DNA of 32,605 nucleotides from Oleispira sp964022115. Its GTDB lineage: Bacteria; Pseudomonadota; Gammaproteobacteria; Pseudomonadales; Oceanobacteraceae. Below the pieces are notes generated by a model. That model had not been told where the DNA came from, made no database searches, and saw only the letters and a list, made by a program, of their open reading frames with translations. Below are positions 16,126 through 23,940 of the stretch, piece after piece (position 1 is the first letter of the stretch; each line of letters opens with the position of its first letter). Location of the stretch: the NCBI GenBank assembly GCA_964022115.1, contig CAXIBC010000027.1, forward strand, positions 1 to 32,605. Reading direction: 5' to 3'. The position numbers and the translations under genes are program-made.

Positions 16126-16650
16126 ATGACCAGAGCTGGATTGATATTATTAATCGTACTGCTTTCAGCTTGCAATTCGCAACCTGAAAGCCCATCAAAA
16201 ACGATTGCCAAAGCCATGATATTTAGCCAAATAGACAGCCCTGTAGCAATACCTTATGTTGATAACCATATTCTTTATAGCTCAGAACTAAAGGTAACTC
16301 ATTGGCCATTTAAGGATATGTTATGCATTAACTGTAACAGTTCGGTTAAGTCTTATTTTCACCCTCAAGGCATTGAAACTCGGGTCAGCCTAAGAAACGA
16401 AAATAGCTACCTGTTTGCTATTGAAAGCTCAAAACCCAACCTTCACTATTTATCTTGGCAATTCCATAAAACGGCTAATAATACTATTCGTGCTTGTTTT
16501 CAACGCGAGTGTAAAAATTTAGCATTATTTGAGTCTATCCAACTGGGTACTTGCACACTGCAATTAACTCAGTTGATCATTAATGATGCAATAGCTGGAA
16601 TTGCCGATAGTGGCGGCATCAAGTACCAGGTGGCCGCACACTGTTTTTAA
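16126..16650 (+). CDS. Small Cys-containing lipoprotein, partner of the metalloprotease
   Basis: 174 residues with a lipoprotein signal (LLIVLLSAC, Cys16). The mature part has seven more Cys: CINC near residue 66, a CFQREC pair near 125, one in GTCTLQ, and a Cys just before the last residue (AAHCF), so disulfides in the periplasm or outside are likely. I do not recognise a family. It begins 3 bases after the metalloprotease stop on the same strand, so it is almost certainly made from the same mRNA. A role as inhibitor, chaperone or substrate-binding partner of the protease is a guess from position only. Confidence 0.7.
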   Translation: MTRAGLILLIVLLSACNSQPESPSKTIAKAMIFSQIDSPVAIPYVDNHILYSSELKVTHWPFKDMLCINCNSSVKSYFHPQGIETRVSLRNENSYLFAIESSKPNLHYLSWQFHKTANNTIRACFQRECKNLALFESIQLGTCTLQLTQLIINDAIAGIADSGGIKYQVAAHCF

Positions 16651-16672
16651 TGCATAAAGAAGGCATACAATA

Positions 16673-17344
16673 TTATTTTAACTTATACACTCTTTGATAA
16701 AATGAGGTTAAGCCTTTAGCTTGAAAGCGTGGCTCTTGCGCGATAATGTCGGCTTCTTCTATTAGCTGGATCGGATAGCTGCCCCCATAGAGCGCTTCAA
16801 CCTCTTGGTTTGATACCGCAAAGGGAGGTCCAGCAGCGATCTGTTGATCGTAATCTAGGGTGATTAATAACTGCGGTGCAAACTGAGTGATTTTCGCCAT
16901 GTGTTGCGCATACTCTAAACGCATAGTATCCGGTAAAGCAATTAGGGCCGCGCGGTCGTATACCCAAGCGATCGCCCCGAGATATTGCTGACTCAGTTTA
17001 AAATAATCACCGACATAAATAGTTAAGCAGTCTGACTGATACTTTTCTCCACCCGCCCAGGGTGAAATATCTGGGGTTAAATTTAACTGCTCAAAAACCG
17101 ACTTGACGGCAATATCACTTAACTCAATACCGACCACGTCATAACCCTGAGCCAATAAAAACCCTATATCTAATGTTTTTCCACATAAGGGAATAAAAAT
17201 TTTAGCGCTCGTACATTTCGGATTTTTTAACACAGAATTAACGTTAAATAACTTAAGGTTACGCTCCAGTAACGGATGAACATAATCTAGGTGAAAACCA
17301 ACCTGATTAATTTCCCATTTGTTATGCCAAAAACTGTGCTGCAT
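16673..17344 (-). CDS. tpm: Thiopurine S-methyltransferase (TPMT family)
   Basis: 223 residues, close to the bacterial family length (about 218). It opens with FWHNKWEINQVGFHLDYVHPLL, the family start W..kW..n.igFH, then FIPLCGKTLDIGFLLAQGYDVVGIELSDIAV (the SAM loop with its PLCGK variant), WVYDRAALIALP, and ITLDYDQQIAAGPPFAVS. It uses SAM to methylate sulfur, and in bacteria such enzymes also methylate selenium and tellurium compounds, giving volatile products and tellurite tolerance. It converges with the small lipoprotein gene (22 bases between stops) with no terminator stem visible. Confidence 0.95.
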   Translation of the reverse strand: MQHSFWHNKWEINQVGFHLDYVHPLLERNLKLFNVNSVLKNPKCTSAKIFIPLCGKTLDIGFLLAQGYDVVGIELSDIAVKSVFEQLNLTPDISPWAGGEKYQSDCLTIYVGDYFKLSQQYLGAIAWVYDRAALIALPDTMRLEYAQHMAKITQFAPQLLITLDYDQQIAAGPPFAVSNQEVEALYGGSYPIQLIEEADIIAQEPRFQAKGLTSFYQRVYKLK

Positions 17345-17543
17345 GTCTCAAACCGTCCTATTCATCAATTACTAATCTATAGAAATATAACACAAAATGT
17401 TACTTGATTCTGGTACAGACCAGTATTCACAGTAGTTAAATTAATGAGTCTATTTTTATCACTATTTTAATACTAAAAGTTATTAGCGATTTTTCTATAC
17501 GCTGCTTTACTAGTTAGGACTAGCGAAATTGACTGGAGTTTAT

Positions 17544-20204
17544 ATGCCCGTATTGAAAAAAGCATTAGTAGTAGCAATATCATCTACCCTACTACACGGT
17601 TGTCTCTCATTTGAACTGGGGGACGACGAAAATGATTCTAATGATTCATCGACCGCTGCCGCGACTAAAAGTTTTTCTGGTAAGGTAGCCGATGGTTATT
17701 TGACCGGTGCTCGTGTATGTTTAGATTTGAATTCAAACAAGGTGTGTGATCCAGATGAGCCGGTCACTATTTCTCAAGCCGGTGGCGAATTTTCCCTCGA
17801 GGGTGTTACCCAAGCCCAGTTAGACAGCTCGCCTTTATTGGTTGAAATTATCGTCGGTGAAACCATCGATGAAGATAAGCCTGATACCCCAATTGAAAAG
17901 AAATATACCTTAACCGCCCCTGCGGGTTACGAGTTTATTAGCCCATTAACCACCATGGTGCAAAATGAAATCGAAGAAAATGATTTAAGTCCTGAAGATG
18001 CGGAAGGTGCGATTCAAGCAAAACTTGGGACTCAGTTAAACCTTCAAGATGATTATGTTGCTGGTGCACATGATGGCACTGAAAATGCCGATGAATTTAA
18101 ACGCTTGCACAAGGTTGCCCAAGTAACCGTTGTTGTGCTGCAAGAAAACATTGAGCTCGTAGAAGAAGTTCTTGGCGGAAATGAAGTTTCATTTGAAGAC
18201 CTAGTCGCCATTATCGTAAAAGAAGTTGTGACTTCTTTAGATACCATCACCGAACAAGTGGATACTGCAATTGAAACCGAAGCAGGTGGCGGTGATGCTT
18301 TTGATCCTTCTGTCCTCGCCCAAAGCGAAGAGCTGGATGTTGCTGAAGTCGATACAACGACGATTAGAGAAGAAATTGTAGAACGTGAAACTGCGCGTAA
18401 AGCCGCCGCCGCGAATATTGCTCAGGTATTAGAAAGTGGCCAAGGCATTCATTTCTTTGACGCTGATCGTGAATTTGATTTTGATAGCCAAAAAGAAGTC
18501 GTTGAATACTATTATGGCACTGTGATGAAGGATGCTGCATCCGCATTAGTGAGCATTTCTGAAACCTTCTACCAGCCATTAACTAGCTTATGGCAATCTG
18601 AAATGAATGATGTTCCAACAACCGAAGGTGCTGGACAAGGTGAAGGCGAGAGTCATCACGATGGTCGTATTTGCTTATTATCTAATGGCACAGTGAACTG
18701 CATCGCAGATGATGAAGAAAGTATTTCAATCGTGGGAGATTCTGTCATCGTTGAAATGGGTGGGGTTGAAGCAACTCGCCAAGAGATTACAGGCTTTAGT
18801 GTTGATTTAAGTGGTAAAAACATTCTGACCTTTATGGAGCACGAATATTACCGCGTAATGGACCCAAGCGCCGCTTTTACTGCGGGCACTACCGGTTATC
18901 AATTGTCGTTTAAGCGTCCAAATGCTCTGTATGCTGTATTTGATCAAAATGTTGAAAGTGTGAGCCAATGTTGGGACGGTCATATTCAAGAGCATGCAAA
19001 TGGCGCTTGGACACCAACCGATACTCTATGTAATAACGTGTTCATCCGTACTGGTGATGGTCAGCATGATACCGATGGTTTAGCCGCCATTAACCTAACG
19101 GACTTAACCACAGACACTGCTGCTATTGACCCTATGGATGCGTCGGATATTAAAGGTGTTGCCGTGGGCGGCCGCGATGGCTTTGAAATCATTGCTGAGT
19201 TTGTGACAGGAGGTACGGTTAACTACTATTTATTCAAGCACCCCTATCATGATAGTGCCATGAATGATGGTATGACTAATGATACTCAAAACCAAGATCC
19301 TCATACCCAGCAACCACCGATTGTGCAAGAAGAGAGTCTATTAGAGACAATGGCCGAAGGTCCTATAGATGAACAGCCCACCCTGAATGAATCTATGGAT
19401 CAGCCAATGCTGGAAGTTGTGGTGAGCGCCCAATGGAAACAAACCACAGTAGCAGGCCAAACCATTATTGAGTACGGCATCCCAGCTCTATTAGCGGAAA
19501 TGGGGAATGTTCATAATGAAGAACGCAGCCGCTTCTTTGTCGCTTATCAAGGTGCGGTGCGCCAAGGTGGCATTCAACCGATTGGGGAAGAATCTGATAA
19601 GCAGTGGGTATTTGATGATGCGGGCCGCGATCAAATTAAAGCCGCTTTTGATTACTCTCTAAGCACGCCTTTAGATCCTTGTACGCTAGGTGATATGGAC
19701 TTTGATGAAGGCAACCTTGAACAACGTCCAGGCGCTAGCTATGAGCAATTCAAAGAAATCGCGACAACCGAGTGCAATGCAATCACTTTTGCCGCTGCTG
19801 ATTTAGAGGGCAAAACATTGCTGACTGATTTTGGTTTCTTATCTTTCCATAGCGGTGGTACGGGTACCTTCTTAGGTGAAGTTGGTCATGAAGATAAAGC
19901 CGTACTTGATTTCTCTTGGGTTATTAATGCCGATGGTTTCTTGGTCGTGAATGCCCAGAAAACGTTCGAGCAGCCCATGATATCTGGAGATGTTGCTACC
20001 GGGGAAATGGAAACGCAAGATCCTTCGACACTAGCCGAATTAGAGCATGTAACGGTCACTGACTTCTTACGCTTGACCTTGGCCAAAATAGACGAGAATG
20101 CTCGCCAAATAAGCATCAAGAGCTTTGACCAACAGGCGCTCAGTGCAACCGAATTAGAAACGGTTAATGGTGCAATTCAAGGTAAAGTGTGGGGACTTAA
20201 ATAA
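17544..20204 (+). CDS. Large lipoprotein with N-terminal prealbumin-like repeat domain, otherwise unrecognised
   Basis: 886 residues from the ATG at 17544, which has TGGAG 5 bases upstream; the frame opens at a TTG 5 codons earlier, which lacks support. The signal ends in a lipobox (STLLHGC), followed by an acidic Asp/Asn/Ser linker. Residues about 43-85 (GKVADGYLTGARVCLDLNSNKVCDPDEP, then a GEFSLEGV strand) are the carboxypeptidase-regulatory-like domain often seen at the start of marine gammaproteobacterial surface lipoproteins. The remainder is very acidic, with paired Cys residues and Met/Gln/Pro-rich linkers (near 585-630), and I cannot assign it. A surface or extracellular role is likely; no enzyme motif is seen. 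It stands alone, followed by a strong terminator. Confidence 0.75.
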   Translation: MPVLKKALVVAISSTLLHGCLSFELGDDENDSNDSSTAAATKSFSGKVADGYLTGARVCLDLNSNKVCDPDEPVTISQAGGEFSLEGVTQAQLDSSPLLVEIIVGETIDEDKPDTPIEKKYTLTAPAGYEFISPLTTMVQNEIEENDLSPEDAEGAIQAKLGTQLNLQDDYVAGAHDGTENADEFKRLHKVAQVTVVVLQENIELVEEVLGGNEVSFEDLVAIIVKEVVTSLDTITEQVDTAIETEAGGGDAFDPSVLAQSEELDVAEVDTTTIREEIVERETARKAAAANIAQVLESGQGIHFFDADREFDFDSQKEVVEYYYGTVMKDAASALVSISETFYQPLTSLWQSEMNDVPTTEGAGQGEGESHHDGRICLLSNGTVNCIADDEESISIVGDSVIVEMGGVEATRQEITGFSVDLSGKNILTFMEHEYYRVMDPSAAFTAGTTGYQLSFKRPNALYAVFDQNVESVSQCWDGHIQEHANGAWTPTDTLCNNVFIRTGDGQHDTDGLAAINLTDLTTDTAAIDPMDASDIKGVAVGGRDGFEIIAEFVTGGTVNYYLFKHPYHDSAMNDGMTNDTQNQDPHTQQPPIVQEESLLETMAEGPIDEQPTLNESMDQPMLEVVVSAQWKQTTVAGQTIIEYGIPALLAEMGNVHNEERSRFFVAYQGAVRQGGIQPIGEESDKQWVFDDAGRDQIKAAFDYSLSTPLDPCTLGDMDFDEGNLEQRPGASYEQFKEIATTECNAITFAAADLEGKTLLTDFGFLSFHSGGTGTFLGEVGHEDKAVLDFSWVINADGFLVVNAQKTFEQPMISGDVATGEMETQDPSTLAELEHVTVTDFLRLTLAKIDENARQISIKSFDQQALSATELETVNGAIQGKVWGLK

Positions 20205-20230
20205 AATCTGACGAGGAGCTGTTAAAAGAG

Positions 20231-20256
20231 GCCCTGATTGTTCAGGGCTTTTTTTT
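20231..20256 (+). terminator. Intrinsic terminator of the large lipoprotein gene
   Basis: GCCCTGA-ttgt-TCAGGGC is a perfect 7-base-pair stem with a 4-base loop followed by eight T, 26 bases after the stop. On the other strand the stem is followed by CTCTTTT, so it may also serve the convergent gene ending at 20267. Confidence 0.92.
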
Positions 20257-20266
20257 GCGTGATTAT

Positions 20267-21073
20267 TTATAAACTTCGACAAGAAAACCTTAAATATTTT
20301 TTAAATGGCTTAAGAGCTTCTGCTTGATGTATTTTCTGACGAACATCTTTTGCACTCAAGGCTTGCTTAGAAAATGCTAAGACGTGATTATCATAATGTG
20401 GGGTGGTAAAATGCAAAGTATGGGGTAATAGTTTAGCGACATAATCATCATGTAATGGCGCCGCGGTCATAGCCGTTTGACGACCAACAAAGTTCATAAT
20501 AATTAATCCATTGGGTTTTAATAAGCTGTATAGGTTATAAAACCAGGTCGCATTGGGAGCGGCGACTTTTACCGGTTCATTATTTTCTTCATAAAATAAA
20601 TCATCAATTATAATATCGAACTTTTCGGTTGCTGTTTCGACCCAGCGGATTGCATCCCCTGCAATCAAGTGAATATTACTTGCGGATAAAGCGAAATATT
20701 TTTGGGCAATTTCTATGTGCGTTGCATTGAGCTCGACCCCCTTAATCTGTTCACAGTTTAAGAATTCATTGAGCATGTGAATAACCGCTCCACCACCCAC
20801 CCCGAGTACCAAAATTCGCAAGGGTTTTTCAGCCTCTAGACACAAGGCCGGTAAAAATAACAAATCCCAGACACTTCCCGTCAGTTTTTTATCCGGATTA
20901 AACTGGCTATGCAGGACATTATCGGTATATAAACGTAGTGTTTTTCCAGCACTACGAACTTGATAAAAAGTGTCATTCCGTTTTTCTTGCCACACAATTG
21001 CCATCAGTACGCCATTAGGGTTATTAGAGCTTACAGGGGATATTTGAGCGGCTAGAATATATTTTTTCAACAT
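20267..21073 (-). CDS. Spermidine synthase-like (PABS-fold) transferase
   Basis: 268 residues. After an N-terminal beta domain (WQEKRNDTFYQVRSAGKTLRLYTDNVLHSQFNP) comes a Rossmann methyltransferase-like core: ILVLGVGGGAVIHML (SAM/dcSAM loop), KGVELN (acidic end of beta-2), AGDAIRWV and IIIDDLFYE. The pattern is that of spermidine-synthase-like proteins, but the true enzymes' conserved Asp-rich D-x-x-D-P-x-G-P-A loop is not present (DDLFYEENNEPV), so aminopropyl transfer is doubtful; it may methylate or transfer another group. Start ATG at 21073 has GGGAG 6 bases upstream; Met24 (MAIVWQEKRND) is an alternative without a ribosome site. Its leader carries a small ORF and a hairpin (next entries), which suggests translational control. 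Confidence 0.75.
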   Translation of the reverse strand: MLKKYILAAQISPVSSNNPNGVLMAIVWQEKRNDTFYQVRSAGKTLRLYTDNVLHSQFNPDKKLTGSVWDLLFLPALCLEAEKPLRILVLGVGGGAVIHMLNEFLNCEQIKGVELNATHIEIAQKYFALSASNIHLIAGDAIRWVETATEKFDIIIDDLFYEENNEPVKVAAPNATWFYNLYSLLKPNGLIIMNFVGRQTAMTAAPLHDDYVAKLLPHTLHFTTPHYDNHVLAFSKQALSAKDVRQKIHQAEALKPFKKYLRFSCRSL

Positions 21074-21174
21074 AAAAAGCTCCCGGATCTACGATCCAGG
21101 AACAAGCATCGTAAATTCGAGAGCCAAACCCGAGCGTACAGTGGGACGACTGCATTGCCCGTACCCTTTACCAT
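21067..21174 (-). CDS. Candidate 35-residue leader peptide overlapping the spermidine-synthase-like start
   Basis: From the ATG at 21174 a frame of 35 codons runs to a TGA at 21069-21067, which overlaps the first codons of the downstream gene (ATGTTGA). AGGTGA, a match to the anti-Shine-Dalgarno, lies 3 bases before the ATG, and a TGA in frame just upstream fixes the start. The peptide begins MVKGTGNAVVPLY, ends DRRSGSFLC, and uses codons unusual for this genome (CGG, CGA, AGA, TCG). The region is visibly more GC-rich than its neighbours, so part of the pressure may be on RNA structure, not on the peptide. Translating it would carry ribosomes through the hairpin that hides the next ribosome site. 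Confidence 0.45.
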   Translation of the reverse strand: MVKGTGNAVVPLYARVWLSNLRCLFLDRRSGSFLC

Positions 21175-21180
21175 CAGTCA
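21079..21180 (-). promoter_or_regulatory. Structured mRNA leader with ribosome-site-burying hairpin
   Basis: On the minus strand GCTCTC (21124-21119) pairs with GGGAGC (21084-21079), with one G-U, and inside it TACGAT (21113-21108) pairs with ATCGTA (21095-21090) around a 12-base loop. GGGAG is the Shine-Dalgarno of the spermidine-synthase-like gene, and TTTTT-ATG follows at once, so the element could act as a translation switch or even an attenuator. Upstream, CAGT-cgtccc-ACTG inside GTAC...GTAC forms a second hairpin (about 21136-21165). It matches no riboswitch class I can recall. Confidence 0.5.
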
Positions 21181-21277
21181 CCTAATAAAGAGCAAATACA
21201 GCACAGGCAGATCAGCTGTATTCCTTATAGTTTAGACTGAATTTTGCCTATTTTTTTAATCACAACTCAAATGTTTA

Positions 21278-22633
21278 TCAAAAGAGTCCTGACTTTAGGA
21301 CCTTTACCATACCAGCAGTCAATTTTGCCAACTGGTTATCAGTCATTACATAGGCGGGCATGGTATAGACCAACTTACCAAAAGGCCGTATCCAGATGCC
21401 TTCTTCAATACAGGCTTGTTGAATCACCTTCATATCGACCGCTTGCTGCATCTCGATCACGCCAATGGCCCCTAATACTCTCACATCGGCGACTCCCGCT
21501 AATGCTTTGGCTGGCCCAAGTCCTTGCAACAAGCCTTGCTCTAAGCGCCGCACTTGCGCTTGCCAATCGTTTTCAATCAGTAACGCTAAGCTTTCATTAG
21601 CTACGGCACATGCCAAAGGATTGGCCATAAAGGTGGGGCCATGCATAAAGCAGCCCGCTTCGCCTTCACTGATAGTATTCGCGATATGCTCAGTGGTAAG
21701 CGTCGCGGCTAAGGTCATCTGCCCCCCAGTTAACGCCTTACCGACACACAGAATATCTGGGCTGATGTTTGCGTGCTCACAAGCAAACAATTTGCCGCTA
21801 CGACCAAAGCCGGTTGCGATTTCATCGGCAATCAATAAGACATCAAATTCATCACATAATTCGCGCGCTTGGCGTAAGTATTCAGGGTGATAAAAACGCA
21901 TGCCTCCCGCCCCTTGAACTATGGGCTCTAAGATCAAGGCCGCCAGTTGTTGATGATGTTTTTCTAAACATGCGCGTAACGGCTGAATATCAATACGATC
22001 ACCGTCTTGGGCGAGCCAGTCTTGGCCAAAACAGACCTTAGGTGCCGGGACAAAGTATTGCTCAGCCAGCAGCCCTGTAAATAAATGGTGCATGCCCGTT
22101 GTCGGATCACATAACGACATAGCGCCAAGCGTATCACCGTGATAACCCTGTTTTAGCGCCAGAAGTTTATTTTTACCGGCTTTATTACGTGCTTGTTGAT
22201 ACTGAATGGCCATTTTTGTCGCGACTTCAACGGCGACAGAACCAGAATCTGAAAGGAAAACTTTATCCAGCCCTGACGGTGTCAATTGCACCAGTTTTTG
22301 CACTAGGTTAATCGCTGGTTCGTGGGTTAAACCACCAAACATCACGTGAGACATTGTTTGCGCTTGCTCACAAATGGCTTTCACTAAACGCGGGTGACTA
22401 TAACCATGCACAGTACACCACCATGAAGACATACCATCAATCAGCTTTGTGCCATTCGCTAAGGTTAGATAAACACCTTGGGCACTCGCCACTGGCCAGA
22501 CATTAATTTCATTCCCCTTCCCCATAGACGAATAAGGGTGCCAGATATGCTGCTGATCATAAGCAAGGGCTTGCTCAGTAGAAGACTGAAAGTCAAAATC
22601 AGCGGCTAATTTCGTTTGGGACGACTTATTCAT
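21278..22633 (-). CDS. bioA: Adenosylmethionine-8-amino-7-oxononanoate aminotransferase (DAPA synthase)
   Basis: BioA moves an amino group from SAM to KAPA to make DAPA, the second-last step before dethiobiotin; PLP enzyme of the cytoplasm. The 451-residue protein shows HIWHPYSSM near residue 29, DGMSSWWCTVHGYSHP (substrate site), FLSDSGSVAVEVATKMA, QGYHGDTLGAMSLCDP, EPIVQGAGGMRFYHPEYL, LIADEIATGFGRSGKLFACEH, and the PLP lysine Lys299 in GKALTGG. Tail GFLRPFGKLVYTMPAY-like (EEGIWIRPFGKLVYTMPAYVM) is standard. It diverges from bioF across a 110-base region holding a BirA-like operator; GGTGA precedes the ATG. Confidence 0.97.
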   Translation of the reverse strand: MNKSSQTKLAADFDFQSSTEQALAYDQQHIWHPYSSMGKGNEINVWPVASAQGVYLTLANGTKLIDGMSSWWCTVHGYSHPRLVKAICEQAQTMSHVMFGGLTHEPAINLVQKLVQLTPSGLDKVFLSDSGSVAVEVATKMAIQYQQARNKAGKNKLLALKQGYHGDTLGAMSLCDPTTGMHHLFTGLLAEQYFVPAPKVCFGQDWLAQDGDRIDIQPLRACLEKHHQQLAALILEPIVQGAGGMRFYHPEYLRQARELCDEFDVLLIADEIATGFGRSGKLFACEHANISPDILCVGKALTGGQMTLAATLTTEHIANTISEGEAGCFMHGPTFMANPLACAVANESLALLIENDWQAQVRRLEQGLLQGLGPAKALAGVADVRVLGAIGVIEMQQAVDMKVIQQACIEEGIWIRPFGKLVYTMPAYVMTDNQLAKLTAGMVKVLKSGLF

Positions 22634-22647
22634 CTGTATATCACCAT

Positions 22648-22680
22648 TAGTAAACCAACTATAGCCAATCTAGTTGACTG
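22648..22680. promoter_or_regulatory. BirA-like operator between bioA and bioF
   Basis: TAGTAAACC (22648-22656), 15 bases, then AGTTGACTG (22672-22680). The left half fits the BirA half-site TTGTAAACC at 8 of 9 positions, and the right half fits GGTTGACAA-type halves more loosely. Position and spacing match the bidirectional bio operator, where biotinoyl-AMP-bound BirA represses both genes. The half-site consensus is recalled from E. coli and relatives. Confidence 0.65.
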
Positions 22681-22701
22681 ATTAATTCCCTGCATTATGA
22701 T
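22674..22701 (+). promoter_or_regulatory. Probable promoter of bioFHCD
   Basis: TTGACT (22674-22679), 16 bases, TATGAT (22696-22701): a good sigma-70 promoter 43 bases before bioF. Its -35 lies inside the right BirA half-site, so bound BirA would block it. Confidence 0.65.
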
Positions 22702-22743
22702 GCCCTCTCTCCATTAAGTCGAGTTTGGGATTAATCTAATAGC

Positions 22744-23940
22744 ATGTCTTGGCAACAAAGAATTGATCAGGCACTAGAACAGCGCAAGCATAATAACCTT
22801 TGGCGCCAGCGTCTTAACCTATCTAGCCCACAAGGTGCTCGGGTTAGTTTGAGCAGCGCCGACCCTATCGAGTTATTAAATTTTGCCAGCAATGATTATC
22901 TCGGTTTAGCACAAAACTCTGCCGCTTTGGCGACCGCAGCCAACACCTGGGGCATGGGCAGTGGTGCTTCTCACTTAGTCTGCGGGCATAGTCAAGTCCA
23001 CCAGCAATTAGAGCAAGCGCTAGCCGACTCTGTGGGGTATCCCCGTGGATTATTATTTGCTAATGGCTATATGGCGAATATGGCGATCTTGCAAACGCTA
23101 TTAAAACGTCAAGATTATCTTTATCAAGATAAGCTCAACCATGCTTCGCTCATTGATGGTGGTTTACTCAGCAACTGCCAAATGCGCCGCTACCGCCATA
23201 ATGATGTTGCTCATCTAGGACATTTCTTACAGCAACAGCAGTCGAGCAATCACCTTAGCAACAATCACCTTAGTTTAGTCGCTACGGATGCTGTCTTTAG
23301 TATGGATGGCGACCAAGCGCCCTTGGCTGAACTCTCTACCTTATGCCACCAGCATAATGCTTTATTCATGGTGGATGATGCCCACGGTTTTGCCGTGTTA
23401 GGCGACCAATACCATAGCGGAAGTATTGCACAGCAAGGCCTTAAGGCCAGCGATGTTGATATTTATATGGGCACTCTAGGCAAAGGTTTAGGCGGTTATG
23501 GAGCGTTTGTTGCCGCCTCCAACGAGATGATTGAATACCTCATTCAATTCGCTCGCCCTTATATTTATACAACGGCTCTACCCGCGGCTTTAGCCGCCGC
23601 TATGCTGGATAATCTAGCAATCGTTAAAAGCGGCCAGCGGCAGTTAGTATTACAAGCCAATATCCGCTATTTTCGTCAACAAGCTCAAGCCTTAGGGCTT
23701 TCATTAATGCCTTCGACCACGGCAATTCAACCTTTAGTCATAGGCGATGATGGTAAAGCTTTAGCGATTAGCCTAGCGTTGCAAGCTGCCGGAATATTAG
23801 TAACTGCCATTCGTCCCCCTACGGTAGCAAAAGGCAGTGCGCGATTACGCATTACCTTAACGGCCAGCCATACTGAACAAGATATCGATTATTTGTTAAC
23901 CACCTTGTTAAGGATACTGGAGTCTACACATGGCGCTTGA
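22744..23940 (+). CDS. bioF: 8-amino-7-oxononanoate synthase (KAPA synthase)
   Basis: BioF condenses pimeloyl-ACP (or CoA) with alanine to KAPA, using PLP. The 398-residue protein has LLNFASNDYLGLAQ, GSGASHLVCGHSQVHQQLE (Gly-rich aminotransferase-II region), DKLNHASLIDGG, TDAVFSMDGDQAPLAEL, VDDAHGFAVLG and the PLP lysine Lys247 in GTLGKGLGGYGAFV, followed by ARPYIYTTALPAALAAAML. It is the first gene of the rightward biotin operon; bioB, which usually precedes it in enterobacteria and pseudomonads, is absent here. Its end overlaps bioH by 11 bases. Confidence 0.97.
   Translation: MSWQQRIDQALEQRKHNNLWRQRLNLSSPQGARVSLSSADPIELLNFASNDYLGLAQNSAALATAANTWGMGSGASHLVCGHSQVHQQLEQALADSVGYPRGLLFANGYMANMAILQTLLKRQDYLYQDKLNHASLIDGGLLSNCQMRRYRHNDVAHLGHFLQQQQSSNHLSNNHLSLVATDAVFSMDGDQAPLAELSTLCHQHNALFMVDDAHGFAVLGDQYHSGSIAQQGLKASDVDIYMGTLGKGLGGYGAFVAASNEMIEYLIQFARPYIYTTALPAALAAAMLDNLAIVKSGQRQLVLQANIRYFRQQAQALGLSLMPSTTAIQPLVIGDDGKALAISLALQAAGILVTAIRPPTVAKGSARLRITLTASHTEQDIDYLLTTLLRILESTHGA

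Noticed and set aside
21140..21175. Plus-strand resemblance to guanidine-III/mini-ykkC riboswitch pieces (GGACGA ... CCGTACCC)
   Set aside because: Only short pieces match, the required helices do not form, and no plus-strand gene follows; the gene it could serve is on the other strand.
21244..21600. 118-codon plus-strand frame over the end of bioA
   Set aside because: It is the antisense of a certain gene, with no motif and no ribosome site.
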